This document shows positions 8,294 through 18,303 of a stretch of DNA of 61,184 bases, one piece after another. The position numbers were made by a program, and so were the translations under genes. Every line of letters starts with the position of its first letter. The first letter of the stretch is position 1. The notes under the pieces are model-generated. The model ran no database searches and was not told the origin of the DNA. It worked only from the letters and a program-made list of their open reading frames with translations. Source of the DNA: Spirochaetes bacterium ADurb.BinA120 (GTDB taxonomy: Bacteria; Spirochaetota; UBA4802; UBA5368); assembly GCA_002069125.1 (NCBI GenBank), contig MVZN01000013.1, positions 1 through 61,184 on the forward strand. The letters are read 5' to 3'.

Positions 8294-10315
8294 CTACTTT
8301 AAAAGCCTGGCCCTGCGCTTCTTCTCGGGATACACCGCCTCGCCCTCATCGATCAGCCTGAGGTCGTTCGCCACAACGGGCTTCGCGGAGGCCACGAGCG
8401 CGTCGGCCTCGGCGACCGCGAAGACGAGCTTGCGCCTGGATGCGATTTTATTCGCCGAAAAAGACTTCTCGTATCTGTACGACACCAACAGATCGCCCGG
8501 GGCGAGACCGTCGAAGCTTCCCATGTTTACGACGATAGCGTCGTCACTCACGGAAAGCACCCTGCCGCGATAAGGAACTGCCGAATATATGCGGCGCGCG
8601 GCACGCAGCGCGAGCCTCGACAGGTTGTCCTTGCCCGATTCCGCCAGGTCGAACTCGTCGATAATGACCCCCCTGGATAGATCCATCATCTTGAAATTCG
8701 CGGACAGGTGGCCGTTGGCGTCTCTATACGAACCGTATACGATGATGCGAGCGCGGTCCGGGTCTTCATCTTTGAACACCCGTGCCAGTTTTTCGATGTT
8801 GTCGCCCAGAAAGGCTTCGCCGTCCTTCATTCCTTTTACGATCTCCAGGCGCTTCCCGGGCTTTACGGACTCCTGCCGGCCGAACTGCCCCAGCGCGAAG
8901 CTCAAATACCGCGCCAGAACCGCTCCGGCATCGTGGTACGCGGCGATCCCCGCGGCGGGCCAGAGATTCAGCACAACAATGCCCGGAACGTCGCGCGGCG
9001 GCGGCTCCTCGTAAAAACCGGCCTTAAAATACAGCCGGTCGCGCCTCTTTATCACCGCGGCGGCGAGCTGGTCCTGGAGGCGCTCGCCCGGGTACATGCG
9101 CAGAAGCGCCTTCTGTTCGTCGAGATAGAACTCGAAGTAATCGAGCGTGGTGTAATAATCGCGAAGCGCCTCCCGCGCCTCCCTGTGCATGGGATTTAGG
9201 TAGAGCGCTCGGCGCAGGTGCAGCATGACCTCGTCGGCCAGATTGTCCCTGGATTTTTTCCTTGCGCGAGCGTAGTGTTCGTTGGCGTATCCCACGCGCA
9301 GGGGATGGCCTATCTTCACATCTCCGAGCGCCAGCACATCCTCTATCTTCGACTGGACCACGTCGTCGGACGGCGAGTATTTCAGCGCCCTTGCGTATTC
9401 GTCAACCGCCTGCAAGATATCGCCGGAGAGCTCGCGGGCCAGACCCACATGGTATAGCGTTACCGGATTGTGCGGGAACACGGCAAGCGACTTCCGGAAA
9501 TATTCAAGCGCGTCATCGCTGCGCCCCCCGGCCAAGGACACGTAGCCCATGGCGCGGTTGGCCTGGTAATTCTCGGGCTGAATGGCGAGCGCGCGGCCGA
9601 ACTCCTCCCTCGCCTCCGCCAGATAATCCGCGTCGTCGGTGCGAAGGAAATTGCGGTAATATATCTCACCGGCCTTGACGTAAGCGTCCGGAAGCTCGCG
9701 GTCGGATTCCATGGCCTTCTCGACAAAGCCCCTCGCCTCGGACGGCCTGCCTTCGTCCATCTTGATATCGGCCATGAGAAGGAGCGACCGGTAATGATAC
9801 GGATTGACGCGCAGGATCCCCTCCAGCTTGCGAAGCGCCCACGAGCGTTTGTTCATCAGGTAATAGATGGAGGCCGTGCCGAAGCGCGCCTCCAGGTCCT
9901 CCTCCGAGACGCGCTCCACGCCCTCGAATATCTTGAGCGCCTCATCGTAGCGCCCCAGACCCATCAGCGCGAAGGCCATGCCGGTCATCGCTTTGTGGTT
10001 GTCCCTGTCGACATTCAAGACGTCCGCAAAAAGCTTTAGGGACTCCTCGTAGGCCTCGTTCTCCAGATAGGCCCTTCCCAGGCCCGCCATGGCCTCGCGG
10101 TAGCGCGGGTTCTGCTTGAGGGCGTTCCTGAAGCTCAGAATGGCGCGAAAACGATCGCCCTTTTCAAGGAACTCCCAGCCATGCTTGTTATAGTAGATGG
10201 CGTTTTTTTCGGCCGCCCCTGCCGGCGCAATGCCTTGGGAGCCGATTGCCAGCGCAAAAACGAGCGCCGCACACGCCGGCACGCCTCTTGACTGGATATT
10301 TCTTCGGTCGCTCAT
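8294..10315 (-). CDS. Large exported TPR-repeat protein
   Basis: Protein of 673 residues. A signal peptide (PACAALVFALAIGSQGIAPAGA) is followed by about ten tetratricopeptide repeats (roughly 35-420), then a C-terminal half with alternating beta strands ending in a small domain containing GRVLSVSDDAIVVNMGSFDGLAPGD, which resembles the C-terminal module of surface or flagellar assembly proteins of FlgT type. Start at 10315 is chosen because a GGAAAGG site precedes it and the signal peptide begins there; upstream sequence in frame lacks protein character. A multi-protein envelope scaffold is the likely role; partner unknown. Confidence 0.75.
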   Translation of the reverse strand: MSDRRNIQSRGVPACAALVFALAIGSQGIAPAGAAEKNAIYYNKHGWEFLEKGDRFRAILSFRNALKQNPRYREAMAGLGRAYLENEAYEESLKLFADVLNVDRDNHKAMTGMAFALMGLGRYDEALKIFEGVERVSEEDLEARFGTASIYYLMNKRSWALRKLEGILRVNPYHYRSLLLMADIKMDEGRPSEARGFVEKAMESDRELPDAYVKAGEIYYRNFLRTDDADYLAEAREEFGRALAIQPENYQANRAMGYVSLAGGRSDDALEYFRKSLAVFPHNPVTLYHVGLARELSGDILQAVDEYARALKYSPSDDVVQSKIEDVLALGDVKIGHPLRVGYANEHYARARKKSRDNLADEVMLHLRRALYLNPMHREAREALRDYYTTLDYFEFYLDEQKALLRMYPGERLQDQLAAAVIKRRDRLYFKAGFYEEPPPRDVPGIVVLNLWPAAGIAAYHDAGAVLARYLSFALGQFGRQESVKPGKRLEIVKGMKDGEAFLGDNIEKLARVFKDEDPDRARIIVYGSYRDANGHLSANFKMMDLSRGVIIDEFDLAESGKDNLSRLALRAARRIYSAVPYRGRVLSVSDDAIVVNMGSFDGLAPGDLLVSYRYEKSFSANKIASRRKLVFAVAEADALVASAKPVVANDLRLIDEGEAVYPEKKRRARLLK

Positions 10316-10491
10316 CAAGGAACCTTTCCATCCTATGAGGGTTGGGTTCATTGGGCGGCATTTTTTCTTTTCAGTCAACAAAATTAAGCGTCGGGCGTTA
10401 TTTTCAATTGACCCCTGAAGGCCCCGGCCTAAAATACGAGCCCCACGCGGCAAGCCGCGGACGGACCCATTTCGGAATCGGTTGAAGGAAA

Positions 10492-11511
10492 ATGATAGGC
10501 CTGAAAAAACGCATTGCTTTAATCACCGCGCTCGCCGCGTGCGCGCTGGGCCTTGCCGTGCTCAATTCGCCCCCCTCCATGATGGTAAGCGAGGACTTCA
10601 TCATCCGGGAAGGCGATTCGGTACGAGGCGTGGCCCGCAGACTTAGGGGCCGAAACCTCATCACCAGCGCCGCCTTTTTCAATTTTACGGGCCGCGTCGC
10701 CGTTAAAATCACTGGAAGCGGAATACGGAAGGGCAAATACCGCATTGCCGCGGGCTCCTCGTCGTTTCGTATACTCTACTCCCTTATGCGGGGGGATGTG
10801 CTGACGGCGCGCGTTACCGTCCCCGAGGGCTTCAATCTGTATCAGATCGCGGCCCGTCTCGAGGCGAGCGGCGTGACCGGCGAGGGGGAATTCCTGTACC
10901 ACGCGTTCAATCCGTCCCATGCGCGCGCCCTGGGCATAGACGCGCCGTCCGTGGAGGGATATCTGTTCCCCGATACCTACATCATTCCGGAGGCTTCCGA
11001 CGCCCGCGACGTTATCGCGCTTATGTACCGCCGGACCAAAACGGTGCTCTCGCGGCTCGATTCCGGGCTCCTTCGCGAGCGCTCCCTTTCCGTGCACTCC
11101 CTCCTCACCCTCGCCTCGCTTATCGAGAAGGAGACGGCCGTGGGCTCCGAGCGCGCGAAGGTGGCATCGGTCTTTCAAAACAGGCTGGAGAGAAACATGA
11201 AACTCGACTGCGACCCGACCGTGCGCTACGCCACGAGGAAATTTACCGGCAGGATCGGCTACCGCGACCTCGCCAACGGTTCGCCCTTTAACACCTATCT
11301 GTACCAGGGTCTGCCGCCCACGCCCATCTGCTCCCCCGGGCTTTCGTCGATCGAGGCCGCCCTTTCGCCTGCAAAAACGGATTACCTTTACTTCGTCTCA
11401 CGAAACGACGGCTCCCATTATTTCTCGAAAAGCTTGAAGGAGCACAACAGGGCGGTAAATTATTATCAAAAGGGCATTGGCGGAGGATTCGGGGATGAGC
11501 GCAAGCCTTAG
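10492..11511 (+). CDS. mltG: Endolytic murein transglycosylase MltG
   Basis: Inner-membrane lytic transglycosylase of 339 residues that cuts nascent peptidoglycan and sets glycan strand length. One N-terminal membrane helix (about 8-25), a LysM-like region near 35-100, then the YceG catalytic domain. The motif LASLIEKETAV holds the catalytic Glu212, and the later LDCDPTVRYA and PTPICSPG segments are family signatures. AAGGA lies three bases before the ATG. It is the first gene of the operon running to 15844; the next gene overlaps it by 17 bases. Confidence 0.93.
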   Translation: MIGLKKRIALITALAACALGLAVLNSPPSMMVSEDFIIREGDSVRGVARRLRGRNLITSAAFFNFTGRVAVKITGSGIRKGKYRIAAGSSSFRILYSLMRGDVLTARVTVPEGFNLYQIAARLEASGVTGEGEFLYHAFNPSHARALGIDAPSVEGYLFPDTYIIPEASDARDVIALMYRRTKTVLSRLDSGLLRERSLSVHSLLTLASLIEKETAVGSERAKVASVFQNRLERNMKLDCDPTVRYATRKFTGRIGYRDLANGSPFNTYLYQGLPPTPICSPGLSSIEAALSPAKTDYLYFVSRNDGSHYFSKSLKEHNRAVNYYQKGIGGGFGDERKP

Positions 11512-12745
11512 GCCGGCCATTGTCTCGCCCGGGGGCACGCTGGAAAAGCTGGAGGCGGCCGTGCGCTTCGGCGCCGACGAGGTGTACTTCGGCGGGAAGA
11601 CGCACAACCTGCGCAGCCAGTCGGGGAACCTATCCCTCGAAGAGATCGACCGCGCATGCGCCTTCTGCCGCGAACGGGGCGTAAAGACCATCTTCCTCCT
11701 CAACTCCTTCCTCCACGAGAAGGACATAGACGGCGCGCGCGCCTGCATAGACGAGGTGCGCTCCTTTCCTTTCGACGCCTACATGGTGTCCGACCCGGGC
11801 ATGCTCGTTCTGCTGCGCGAATGCGGCGTCGAAACGCCGGTGCACCTGTCCACCCAGATGTCCACCCTTAACCGCCTGGCGGCGCGCTTCTGGGAACGCC
11901 AGGGGGTATCGCGAATCGTACTCGCGCGGGAGGTGACGCTCGAAGAGATACGCTCCATACGGGAGCATACGGAAGCCGAGCTCGAGGTGTTCGTCCACGG
12001 CGCGCTTTGCGTTTCGTACTCGGGAAGATGTCTTCTTAGCCGGTTCCTCTCGGGACGCGACGCCAACGCCGGCTCCTGCGCCCATCCCTGCAGGTGGCGC
12101 TACGCGCTGGTCGAGGAGAAGCGCCCTGGCCACCATCTGGAGATCATCGAGCACGCACGCGGCACGGAGATACTCTCGTCGAAGGACCTTTGCCTTATCG
12201 AACGCCTTCCGGAGTACATAAAGGCCGGCGTCGACGCCTTCAAGATAGAGGGGCGGATGAAGTCGCTCTATTACGCGGCCAATGTAACGCGCGTCTACAG
12301 GCAAGCGGTCGAGGTCGCCGCGTCCGGAGGCGACTACGGCGCGCATCTTCCCCGCTGGATGGAGGAGCTCGAGCTGCTAAGCCACAGGCCGTACACCGCG
12401 GACCTGTGGAACGAGTTCGAGGGAATGAAGTTCGAAGGCGTGCCCTACATCCGCTCCGCGCTTTTCCTGGGGTACTCGCTGGGGCAAGGCCGCGACGGAA
12501 CGGAGGTGCGCGTAAAGACCCACAACCCGGTCCGCACAGGGGAAACCATAGAGGCCATATACCCGCCGGACGGAAACGCCCCCGGCGGAGGTTTTTTCAG
12601 GGTGCTCGAAATAAACGAAGACGAAAAAAGTGTTGCCATGGCACAACCCGGAAGGGTATATCTATTTAAATTGGATAAAGCGGTGCGGCCCGATGCGGTA
12701 TTCCGGAAAAGGGCCGATATCGAAATGGAGAGGGACGAATGCTGA
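11495..12745 (+). CDS. Peptidase U32 family protein, TrhP-like
   Basis: Protein of 416 residues of the U32 family. The family signature is visible as ELEVFVHGALCVSYSGRCLLS, followed by the cysteines of NAGSCAHPCRWRY that, with the earlier Cys residues, are expected to bind an iron-sulfur cluster. Known relatives with this C-terminal extension (TrhP/YegQ) take part in prephenate-dependent hydroxylation of tRNA uridine-34; this role is by family only. The ATG at 11495 has GGAGG eight bases upstream. It overlaps mltG and hisS, and the neighbouring hisS fits a tRNA-related role. Confidence 0.85.
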   Translation: MSASLRPAIVSPGGTLEKLEAAVRFGADEVYFGGKTHNLRSQSGNLSLEEIDRACAFCRERGVKTIFLLNSFLHEKDIDGARACIDEVRSFPFDAYMVSDPGMLVLLRECGVETPVHLSTQMSTLNRLAARFWERQGVSRIVLAREVTLEEIRSIREHTEAELEVFVHGALCVSYSGRCLLSRFLSGRDANAGSCAHPCRWRYALVEEKRPGHHLEIIEHARGTEILSSKDLCLIERLPEYIKAGVDAFKIEGRMKSLYYAANVTRVYRQAVEVAASGGDYGAHLPRWMEELELLSHRPYTADLWNEFEGMKFEGVPYIRSALFLGYSLGQGRDGTEVRVKTHNPVRTGETIEAIYPPDGNAPGGGFFRVLEINEDEKSVAMAQPGRVYLFKLDKAVRPDAVFRKRADIEMERDEC

Positions 12746-14022
12746 CTAATCCGCCCGGAATCGAGGACATATTTCCGGACAGGATGGATGCGTGGAGCCG
12801 CGTGATCGGCGCGGCGCGCGAGGTCTTCCGACTGAGCAACTACAGGGAGATCATCATTCCGGTCATGGAGTATACGGAGGTGTTTGCCCGTGGACTTGGC
12901 GACGAAACGGATATCGTCACGAAGGAGATGTTTACCTTCGAGGACCGCGGCGGCCGCAGCCTTACCCTGAGACCCGAAGGTACCGCGTCTGTGGTGCGCG
13001 CCTACGTGTCCAACGGCGATTACAACCGCCTCTCGAGCGCGAAGTTCTACTACTGCGGGCCGATGTTCCGCGCCGAACGCCCCCAGAAGGGGCGCCTCAG
13101 GCAATTCAACCAGTTTGGGGCCGAATTCTTCGGAAGCCCGGACCCATACTACGATTATGAAATCATAGCGATGATGCACGCGATTTCCCGCCGCGTGGGA
13201 ATAGAGGATTTTGCGCTGCTTTTAAACTCCATCGGCTGCGGCTCCCCGGACTGCAGGGGCGGATACGTCGTGCGTCTTAAAAGCTATTTCGAGGAACGCC
13301 GCGGCGAGCTGTGCGAGGACTGCAGGCGCCGGCTCGAAAAAAACCCGCTGCGCATACTCGACTGCAAGCAGGAGGGCTGCGCCTCGCTTAAAAAAGGGGC
13401 CCCGTCGATTGCGGACCACCTCTGCGCCGCGTGCCGCGGGCATTACGCGGGCGTGAAGGAACACCTAAACGCCGCGTCGATTCAATACAGGGAAGACCCC
13501 TTCCTGGTGCGCGGGCTCGATTACTACACCAGGACCACCTTCGAGTTCGTCACCGACAGGCTCGGAGGGCAGAACGCTTTCGCCGCGGGAGGGCGGTACG
13601 ACTCGCTGGTCGAGAGCTTTGGAGGCAGGCCAACCCCCGCGGTCGGTTTTGCGGCCGGAGTGGAGCGGATGCTGCTTGTCGCCGGGGCCGCGGACGCTCC
13701 GGGATCGGGGCTCGACGTCTATCTGGTTCATGCGGGCGGAGAGGCGCTTAGACAGGCCCTGGAGCTTGCGCGCACGCTGAGAGAGGCGGGAATATCGGCG
13801 GACCTGGACCCACAGGGGAAGAGCTTTAAAAACCAGCTAAAAAAGGCCGACCGCGAATCGGCGCGCTTTACGGTCATCATAGGAGAGGACGAGGCCGCCG
13901 GGCGCGCCTGCAGCCTTAAGAACATGGCGACGGGCGAACAGGAAAAAATACCCGCGCAGATGTGCGCGGCGATGATACGTAAAGCGCTTCCGGATTATGG
14001 TAAAGGCCATGGAAGCGATTGA
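12739..14022 (+). CDS. hisS: Histidyl-tRNA synthetase
   Basis: Class II aminoacyl-tRNA synthetase of 427 residues that charges tRNA-His. Motif 2 appears as FYYCGPMFRAERPQKGRLRQ, the His-A region as LVRGLDYYTRTTFE, and motif 3 as AVGFAAGVERML; a C-terminal anticodon-binding domain follows from about 330. Length matches the family. Its ATG overlaps the previous gene's stop by seven bases, so translation is coupled within the mltG operon. Confidence 0.95.
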   Translation: MLTNPPGIEDIFPDRMDAWSRVIGAAREVFRLSNYREIIIPVMEYTEVFARGLGDETDIVTKEMFTFEDRGGRSLTLRPEGTASVVRAYVSNGDYNRLSSAKFYYCGPMFRAERPQKGRLRQFNQFGAEFFGSPDPYYDYEIIAMMHAISRRVGIEDFALLLNSIGCGSPDCRGGYVVRLKSYFEERRGELCEDCRRRLEKNPLRILDCKQEGCASLKKGAPSIADHLCAACRGHYAGVKEHLNAASIQYREDPFLVRGLDYYTRTTFEFVTDRLGGQNAFAAGGRYDSLVESFGGRPTPAVGFAAGVERMLLVAGAADAPGSGLDVYLVHAGGEALRQALELARTLREAGISADLDPQGKSFKNQLKKADRESARFTVIIGEDEAAGRACSLKNMATGEQEKIPAQMCAAMIRKALPDYGKGHGSD

Positions 14023-15844
14023 CCGATTCACTTTCCTCGACGAAACGAGCCTCCGTGAGCCCTACATCCTGGAGGTGCTCAACGAGATCTACTCGCTCCA
14101 GGGGCAATCACTTCCCTCGGGCATTAAGTCCCTTGCCACCCTCGAAACCTTAAAAAAATCCCGAAACGTCAAGATTCCGATATCGCCAAAAAGGGACAAG
14201 ACCGTCGAGTACCTGGTGGAGTACCTCGCCTCGCGCTTCCCCGAGCATGTGCGGCAGCTCATCACCTTCGATTTCCAGGTGGACGAATCCACAAAAAGGC
14301 TTTCCGTGAACGAGGCGGTCGAATTCGCCGTGATGCTGAACACGCACGATTACGAACGCCTCTGCTCGATACGCGACGAGCGTTCAATGGAAAACCTCCT
14401 GGCCATTCTACAAAAATACAGGTTCTTCAACCTGTCCAAGCTGCTTAAGGTGGCCAGAAGCAAAAAAGACCTCTCGCGCGTGATAGCGAAAGAAGAGGGA
14501 AGGCAGTATTTTGTCTTCAAGAGCTCGAGCCTGGACCGCAACAAGGCCGAGGTCGAGGAGGATTACTGCTTCCACGCCAGGAACTATCCCGCCGCCCGCG
14601 ACTCGATCAATCTTAACAGGCTGAAGGAGATCACCGGACGCTACAGCGAGCTCGTAATGCGCAGGCTGAAGCGCTTCGGCATACTCAGCGACTACGTGAG
14701 CGATTATCGCGACCCCAAGCTGGACTACATCTTCAACATCCTTATAGGCGACATAGCCTCGTCGCTCGACGAAAACGACCGTATCGACGCCAAGAACATC
14801 CATTCCCTGCGCGCCTGCGTAATGAGCGCCGAGAAAAGTCTGGACCCGTCCAAAACGCTCGAAAGGGACATCGCCCGCTTCATAGGCGAACAGCGCGTAT
14901 GCGCGTCATCCGACATCGTCGGATCGATACTCGAGCTGACCGACGAGGTGCTGGAAAAATGGAGCACACCCGAAAACATGCGGGCTAATTCCGTTCTTTC
15001 ATACGTGAGCGACGACGGCACCGTCTATTATGTCGACGGCGCCGGCTTAATGACAAACCTGGCCGAACTCGCGGAGCTGGTTCTGCGCAGCCCCGAGAAG
15101 TTCGCCGAATACGCCTATTCCGAACGACAGCGTCATTCCAAGCACCTCGAGATTCTCTGTCGGACGGCGCGGACCGTCCTCTCGTCTCTCGACAAGAAGG
15201 CCGATCTCAGGCTTTCCGCCGACGATATCGAAAAGCTGAAGGCCATCATAGCCGAATACGAGGAACATCTTAAAAAGCTCCGCCAGAGGGAGGAGGCCGC
15301 GCGGCGCTCCCCCATCTCCGCGCAAAAACCGTCGCTTTGGGTCCGAATCGTCAATTTCTTCAAAAGGCTTTTCGGCGGTCATGGGAGCGAGCGCGTAAAA
15401 TCGGAAACCGCTCCGGGAGAGCCCCCCGTCGCCGCCCCTCCGAGGGAGGCCCGTCAGGTTTACAAAAAGATCGCCGCGCAAAAGGGGCCCATCTTCGCGC
15501 TTTCGGACTTCATCGAGCTCGTTCCCGAAAACGACGCTCTGGTCGACCACCTCATACAGGACATGCGCGAGAACGGCCTTCGCATCGTTATCCCGATTTA
15601 CAACGCGCGCGAGGTGCTCTATCCCAAGAGAAGCCAGAAACTCCTCATGCCGGACACCGAATATCTGCTCTCGCCGGCCGAGTCGGCGCGCACCCCGGAG
15701 AGCATACGCAGATACACCGACACCCTGGTAGGATTCAAAATAAAGGACGAGGTCATGCCCGCACGGGCGATAATGGCGGTGGAGAAGTACCTCCTCACCC
15801 ATTACCGCCAGAAGAGGGCGCAGATGCTGAAAAGGGAATTGTAG
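13997..15844 (+). CDS. Large conserved-looking protein of unknown function
   Basis: Protein of 615 residues I do not recognise. Residues 1-440 are mostly helical, with charged heptad-like stretches; around 440-460 an aromatic-basic segment (LWVRIVNFFKRLFGG) could be an amphipathic membrane-binding helix, followed by a proline-rich linker and a C-terminal domain of about 130 residues. No signal peptide. It overlaps hisS by 26 bases, so it is cotranscribed and coupled. An internal ATG at 14009 is an alternative start. Good codon usage and length make it a real gene. Confidence 0.75.
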   Translation: MVKAMEAIDRFTFLDETSLREPYILEVLNEIYSLQGQSLPSGIKSLATLETLKKSRNVKIPISPKRDKTVEYLVEYLASRFPEHVRQLITFDFQVDESTKRLSVNEAVEFAVMLNTHDYERLCSIRDERSMENLLAILQKYRFFNLSKLLKVARSKKDLSRVIAKEEGRQYFVFKSSSLDRNKAEVEEDYCFHARNYPAARDSINLNRLKEITGRYSELVMRRLKRFGILSDYVSDYRDPKLDYIFNILIGDIASSLDENDRIDAKNIHSLRACVMSAEKSLDPSKTLERDIARFIGEQRVCASSDIVGSILELTDEVLEKWSTPENMRANSVLSYVSDDGTVYYVDGAGLMTNLAELAELVLRSPEKFAEYAYSERQRHSKHLEILCRTARTVLSSLDKKADLRLSADDIEKLKAIIAEYEEHLKKLRQREEAARRSPISAQKPSLWVRIVNFFKRLFGGHGSERVKSETAPGEPPVAAPPREARQVYKKIAAQKGPIFALSDFIELVPENDALVDHLIQDMRENGLRIVIPIYNAREVLYPKRSQKLLMPDTEYLLSPAESARTPESIRRYTDTLVGFKIKDEVMPARAIMAVEKYLLTHYRQKRAQMLKREL

Positions 15845-15850
15845 ACGGCG

Positions 15851-16123
15851 TCAGGAGCAGGCGTCGCTCTTTGCGCAGGAATCGCACGACGATCCGGAGG
15901 CCGAGGCGCCGCCGTCCGATGAGGAAGCGCAGGGCGCGCCGCCCTTTTTGTAATCGTTTACGTAAAAGCCCGAACCCTTGAATATGATCCCGGCGCCCGA
16001 ACCGATCAGCCTTTTGACCTCCGAACCGCATTTTACGCACTTTTTTACCGGCTCATCCTTGATCGACTGGAACAGCTCGAAGCGATGGGCGCATTCCATG
16101 CATTCATACTCATAGGTCGGCAT
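15851..16123 (-). CDS. FmdB-family zinc-ribbon protein
   Basis: Protein of 90 residues starting MPTYEYECMECAHRFELFQS, the hallmark of the FmdB/zinc-ribbon family, with CMEC and CVKCG forming the metal site. The tail is rich in Ser, Gly and Cys (CDSCAKSDACS) and could bind more metal. The family's role is poorly known; it has been called a regulatory protein. The ATG at 16123 follows a GGAGG site. It converges with the preceding unknown gene, six bases apart. Confidence 0.88.
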   Translation of the reverse strand: MPTYEYECMECAHRFELFQSIKDEPVKKCVKCGSEVKRLIGSGAGIIFKGSGFYVNDYKKGGAPCASSSDGGASASGSSCDSCAKSDACS

Positions 16124-16423
16124 TGTATACCTCCACAAGATCCGGTTTCGTCATTTGTACCGCCATCCATAAGCAGTTAGGCGGCTGAAAAAATTTAGCT
16201 AAATCACACCGTTTCGACCAGCCAAATTTGACTGAGTGCGCGGTTTCGTCAAGAAAATATCGGCCGGTTCCGGGTATAAAAGCGGAGTTTCGATCATCAT
16301 TCACTTTGTCACGAATGCGCGGCATAAGCAGTCCGCCTCGAAACGAAGGTTCATCATGGGCGCCGCCACGAGCCTGGACCGAACCCCATCGCCCCGACAT
16401 CATCGGGAGAGCCCGAGTTGGGG
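16124..16423. other. 300-base intergenic region
   Basis: Lies between the stop of the chemoreceptor gene and the start of the FmdB gene, both minus strand. It holds a short hairpin CCCGA/TCGGG near 16394-16410 that could end the chemoreceptor transcript, and an AT palindrome ATTTAGCTAAAT followed by T near 16190-16205. A promoter for FmdB should be here but none stands out. No gene seen. Confidence 0.4.
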
Positions 16424-18109
16424 CTATGTTGAAAAATATTCCACCCTCCCCTTGAGCGTTTCGGCCATTCCCGCCATCTCTTCGGAGTTACCGCTCATCT
16501 CCTCGGAGCCGGAGGCTATGGCCTGGGTGAGTTCGTTTATGCTGGAGATCGATTTTACGATCTCGGTTATGGCAATCTTCTGCTCGCCCGTGGCGTTGGT
16601 AATCTCCTCCGAGCGGCCCCTTACCGTGTCCGCCTCGATATTCACCTTTTCATTTACGCCGAGCTGCCTCTCCGTGGATTCCTGGATGGAGGCCATCACC
16701 CCGGCGATCGAGGACACGCCTTCGATAATGGTTCCTATCACCCCTACCGTCTCGCTTACGCTTGTCATACCCCGCTCGATTTCCCTCTCATTGACCGAGA
16801 TGAGAGAGTCGATCTCCTTGATGCTCGACGCGGTCTGGTCCGCCAGCTTGGAGATTTCGTCCGCGACCACCGCGAAACCTCTGCCCGCGTCACCCGCCCG
16901 CGCGGCCTCAATGGCGGCATTGAGCGAGAGAAGGTTTATCCTGTCGGAGATGTCGTTGATGATCTGTATGATGCCCGTCATCTCGCGCGAGCTCGAGCCG
17001 ATCTTGTTCATGCTCTCGTGCATCTGCCTTAGCGACTCCTCTCCGGTGCGCGCCTTTTCCGAGATGTCGGCCGACAGCCGCATCGAATCTCGAACTCGGG
17101 CACCCATCTCCTGGATGGCGTTCGAGAGCTCGCGCATCCTTTCCATAAGCACCGTCATGCTCGAATGCTGATCGGTAGCCCCGGCGGCGACGCTGTCCAT
17201 CCCCGCGGAGATCTCCTCTATCGAGGCAGTCATCTCTTCAGTGGCGGCCGCCTGGTTCTGCGCGCTGTCGGCGAACGACAGAGACGAGGCCGAAAGCTCC
17301 TCCGACGATGCCGCCAACTGGTTCGCCATGTCCTTTACATCGACAATCACAGCCCTGATTTTCGCCGCAAATTCGTTGAAGGCCGCCGCCAGGTCTCCGC
17401 ACTCGTCGGAGGTGCCGGTCTCCACGAGGGATCTCAGATCTCCGCCGGCCACGCGCGCGAAACCCTCGTTGAATTTCCCGAAAGAGCCGACTATGCTCTG
17501 TATGATCCGCCAGCTCAATGCGCCTACGATCAGGATGATGGCCAGAAGCACCACGAGGTTCATCACGTTTATCATGCGCATGTCCATTTCAACAAGCTTT
17601 TCGTATTTCTCCTCGAGGCGCACGTTGAAATCCGTGTATTGCTTCAAGAGCTCCCTAAAGGCGCCAACGTTTTTCTCGGTCTCGTTTTCGTAAATTCGGA
17701 GGGCCGCCCCCTGGCCGGCGGCATTTCGGATTGCGCGCGCCGAGGAATGAAATCGGGCGTGAAAATCCTCCATTTTATTGAAAATATCCGCCTGCTCGGG
17801 CTCGATTTTAGCGAACTCCGGCGACTCCCTGAAGGCATAATACCATGTACCGAACTTGCATTTGGTATGATTTAGCTCTCCGGCGAACTCCGTGCCGAGC
17901 ATAATCGATTTCAGGAGCCCGTTCATCCATGACAGGTGGTCCGCAATCTTCTCCTGGAGAAAAAGCCTGTTGTCGTGGAGGGCAAGGATCCGCTCCGTGT
18001 GGCCGTATTGGCGCCTCTGAAGCACGAAGGCGAACAGCGATTGCACTATTACCAGAACGGCGATTACGACGAACGCGATGATGAGTCTGTTCCTGATGGT
18101 CCAGCGCAT
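16424..18109 (-). CDS. Methyl-accepting chemotaxis protein with N-terminal CZB-like sensor
   Basis: Chemoreceptor of 561 residues. Membrane helix 1 about 8-28; extracytoplasmic domain 30-180; membrane helix 2 about 184-205; HAMP about 205-260; long cytoplasmic coiled coil whose tip reads RINLLSLNAAIEAARAGDAGRGFAVVADEI, the CheA/CheW contact. The sensor contains HLSW and HTKCKFGTWYY, the pattern of the CZB zinc-binding domain, here outside the cytoplasm rather than at the usual C-terminal end. Zinc or an oxidant acting on the Cys is the likely signal. AGGAG precedes the ATG. It probably feeds the periplasmic flagella implied by flaA. Confidence 0.9.
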   Translation of the reverse strand: MRWTIRNRLIIAFVVIAVLVIVQSLFAFVLQRRQYGHTERILALHDNRLFLQEKIADHLSWMNGLLKSIMLGTEFAGELNHTKCKFGTWYYAFRESPEFAKIEPEQADIFNKMEDFHARFHSSARAIRNAAGQGAALRIYENETEKNVGAFRELLKQYTDFNVRLEEKYEKLVEMDMRMINVMNLVVLLAIILIVGALSWRIIQSIVGSFGKFNEGFARVAGGDLRSLVETGTSDECGDLAAAFNEFAAKIRAVIVDVKDMANQLAASSEELSASSLSFADSAQNQAAATEEMTASIEEISAGMDSVAAGATDQHSSMTVLMERMRELSNAIQEMGARVRDSMRLSADISEKARTGEESLRQMHESMNKIGSSSREMTGIIQIINDISDRINLLSLNAAIEAARAGDAGRGFAVVADEISKLADQTASSIKEIDSLISVNEREIERGMTSVSETVGVIGTIIEGVSSIAGVMASIQESTERQLGVNEKVNIEADTVRGRSEEITNATGEQKIAITEIVKSISSINELTQAIASGSEEMSGNSEEMAGMAETLKGRVEYFST

Positions 18110-18219
18110 ATTTTCAACTCCTGAATTCAGATCGCACCCAAAATTTCGATTTCACCCGATCGCAAGGCATCGAATGGACGGACGATGATAAATAATAAGT
18201 CGCCCGAAGAATTTGGGAA

Positions 18220-18250
18220 TTGACAGAGCATTAAGCGGCAGGAATACTAT
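18220..18250 (+). promoter_or_regulatory. Candidate sigma-70 promoter
   Basis: TTGACA (18220-18225) and TACTAT (18245-18250) lie upstream of the radical SAM gene; spacing is 19, longer than ideal. Transcription would start near 18257, about 47 bases before the ATG. Confidence 0.4.
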
Positions 18251-18303
18251 AGCGCACAAATTTCGGGGTTGCAATTAAAATTTTTATTGAAAGGATATGC
18301 GCG

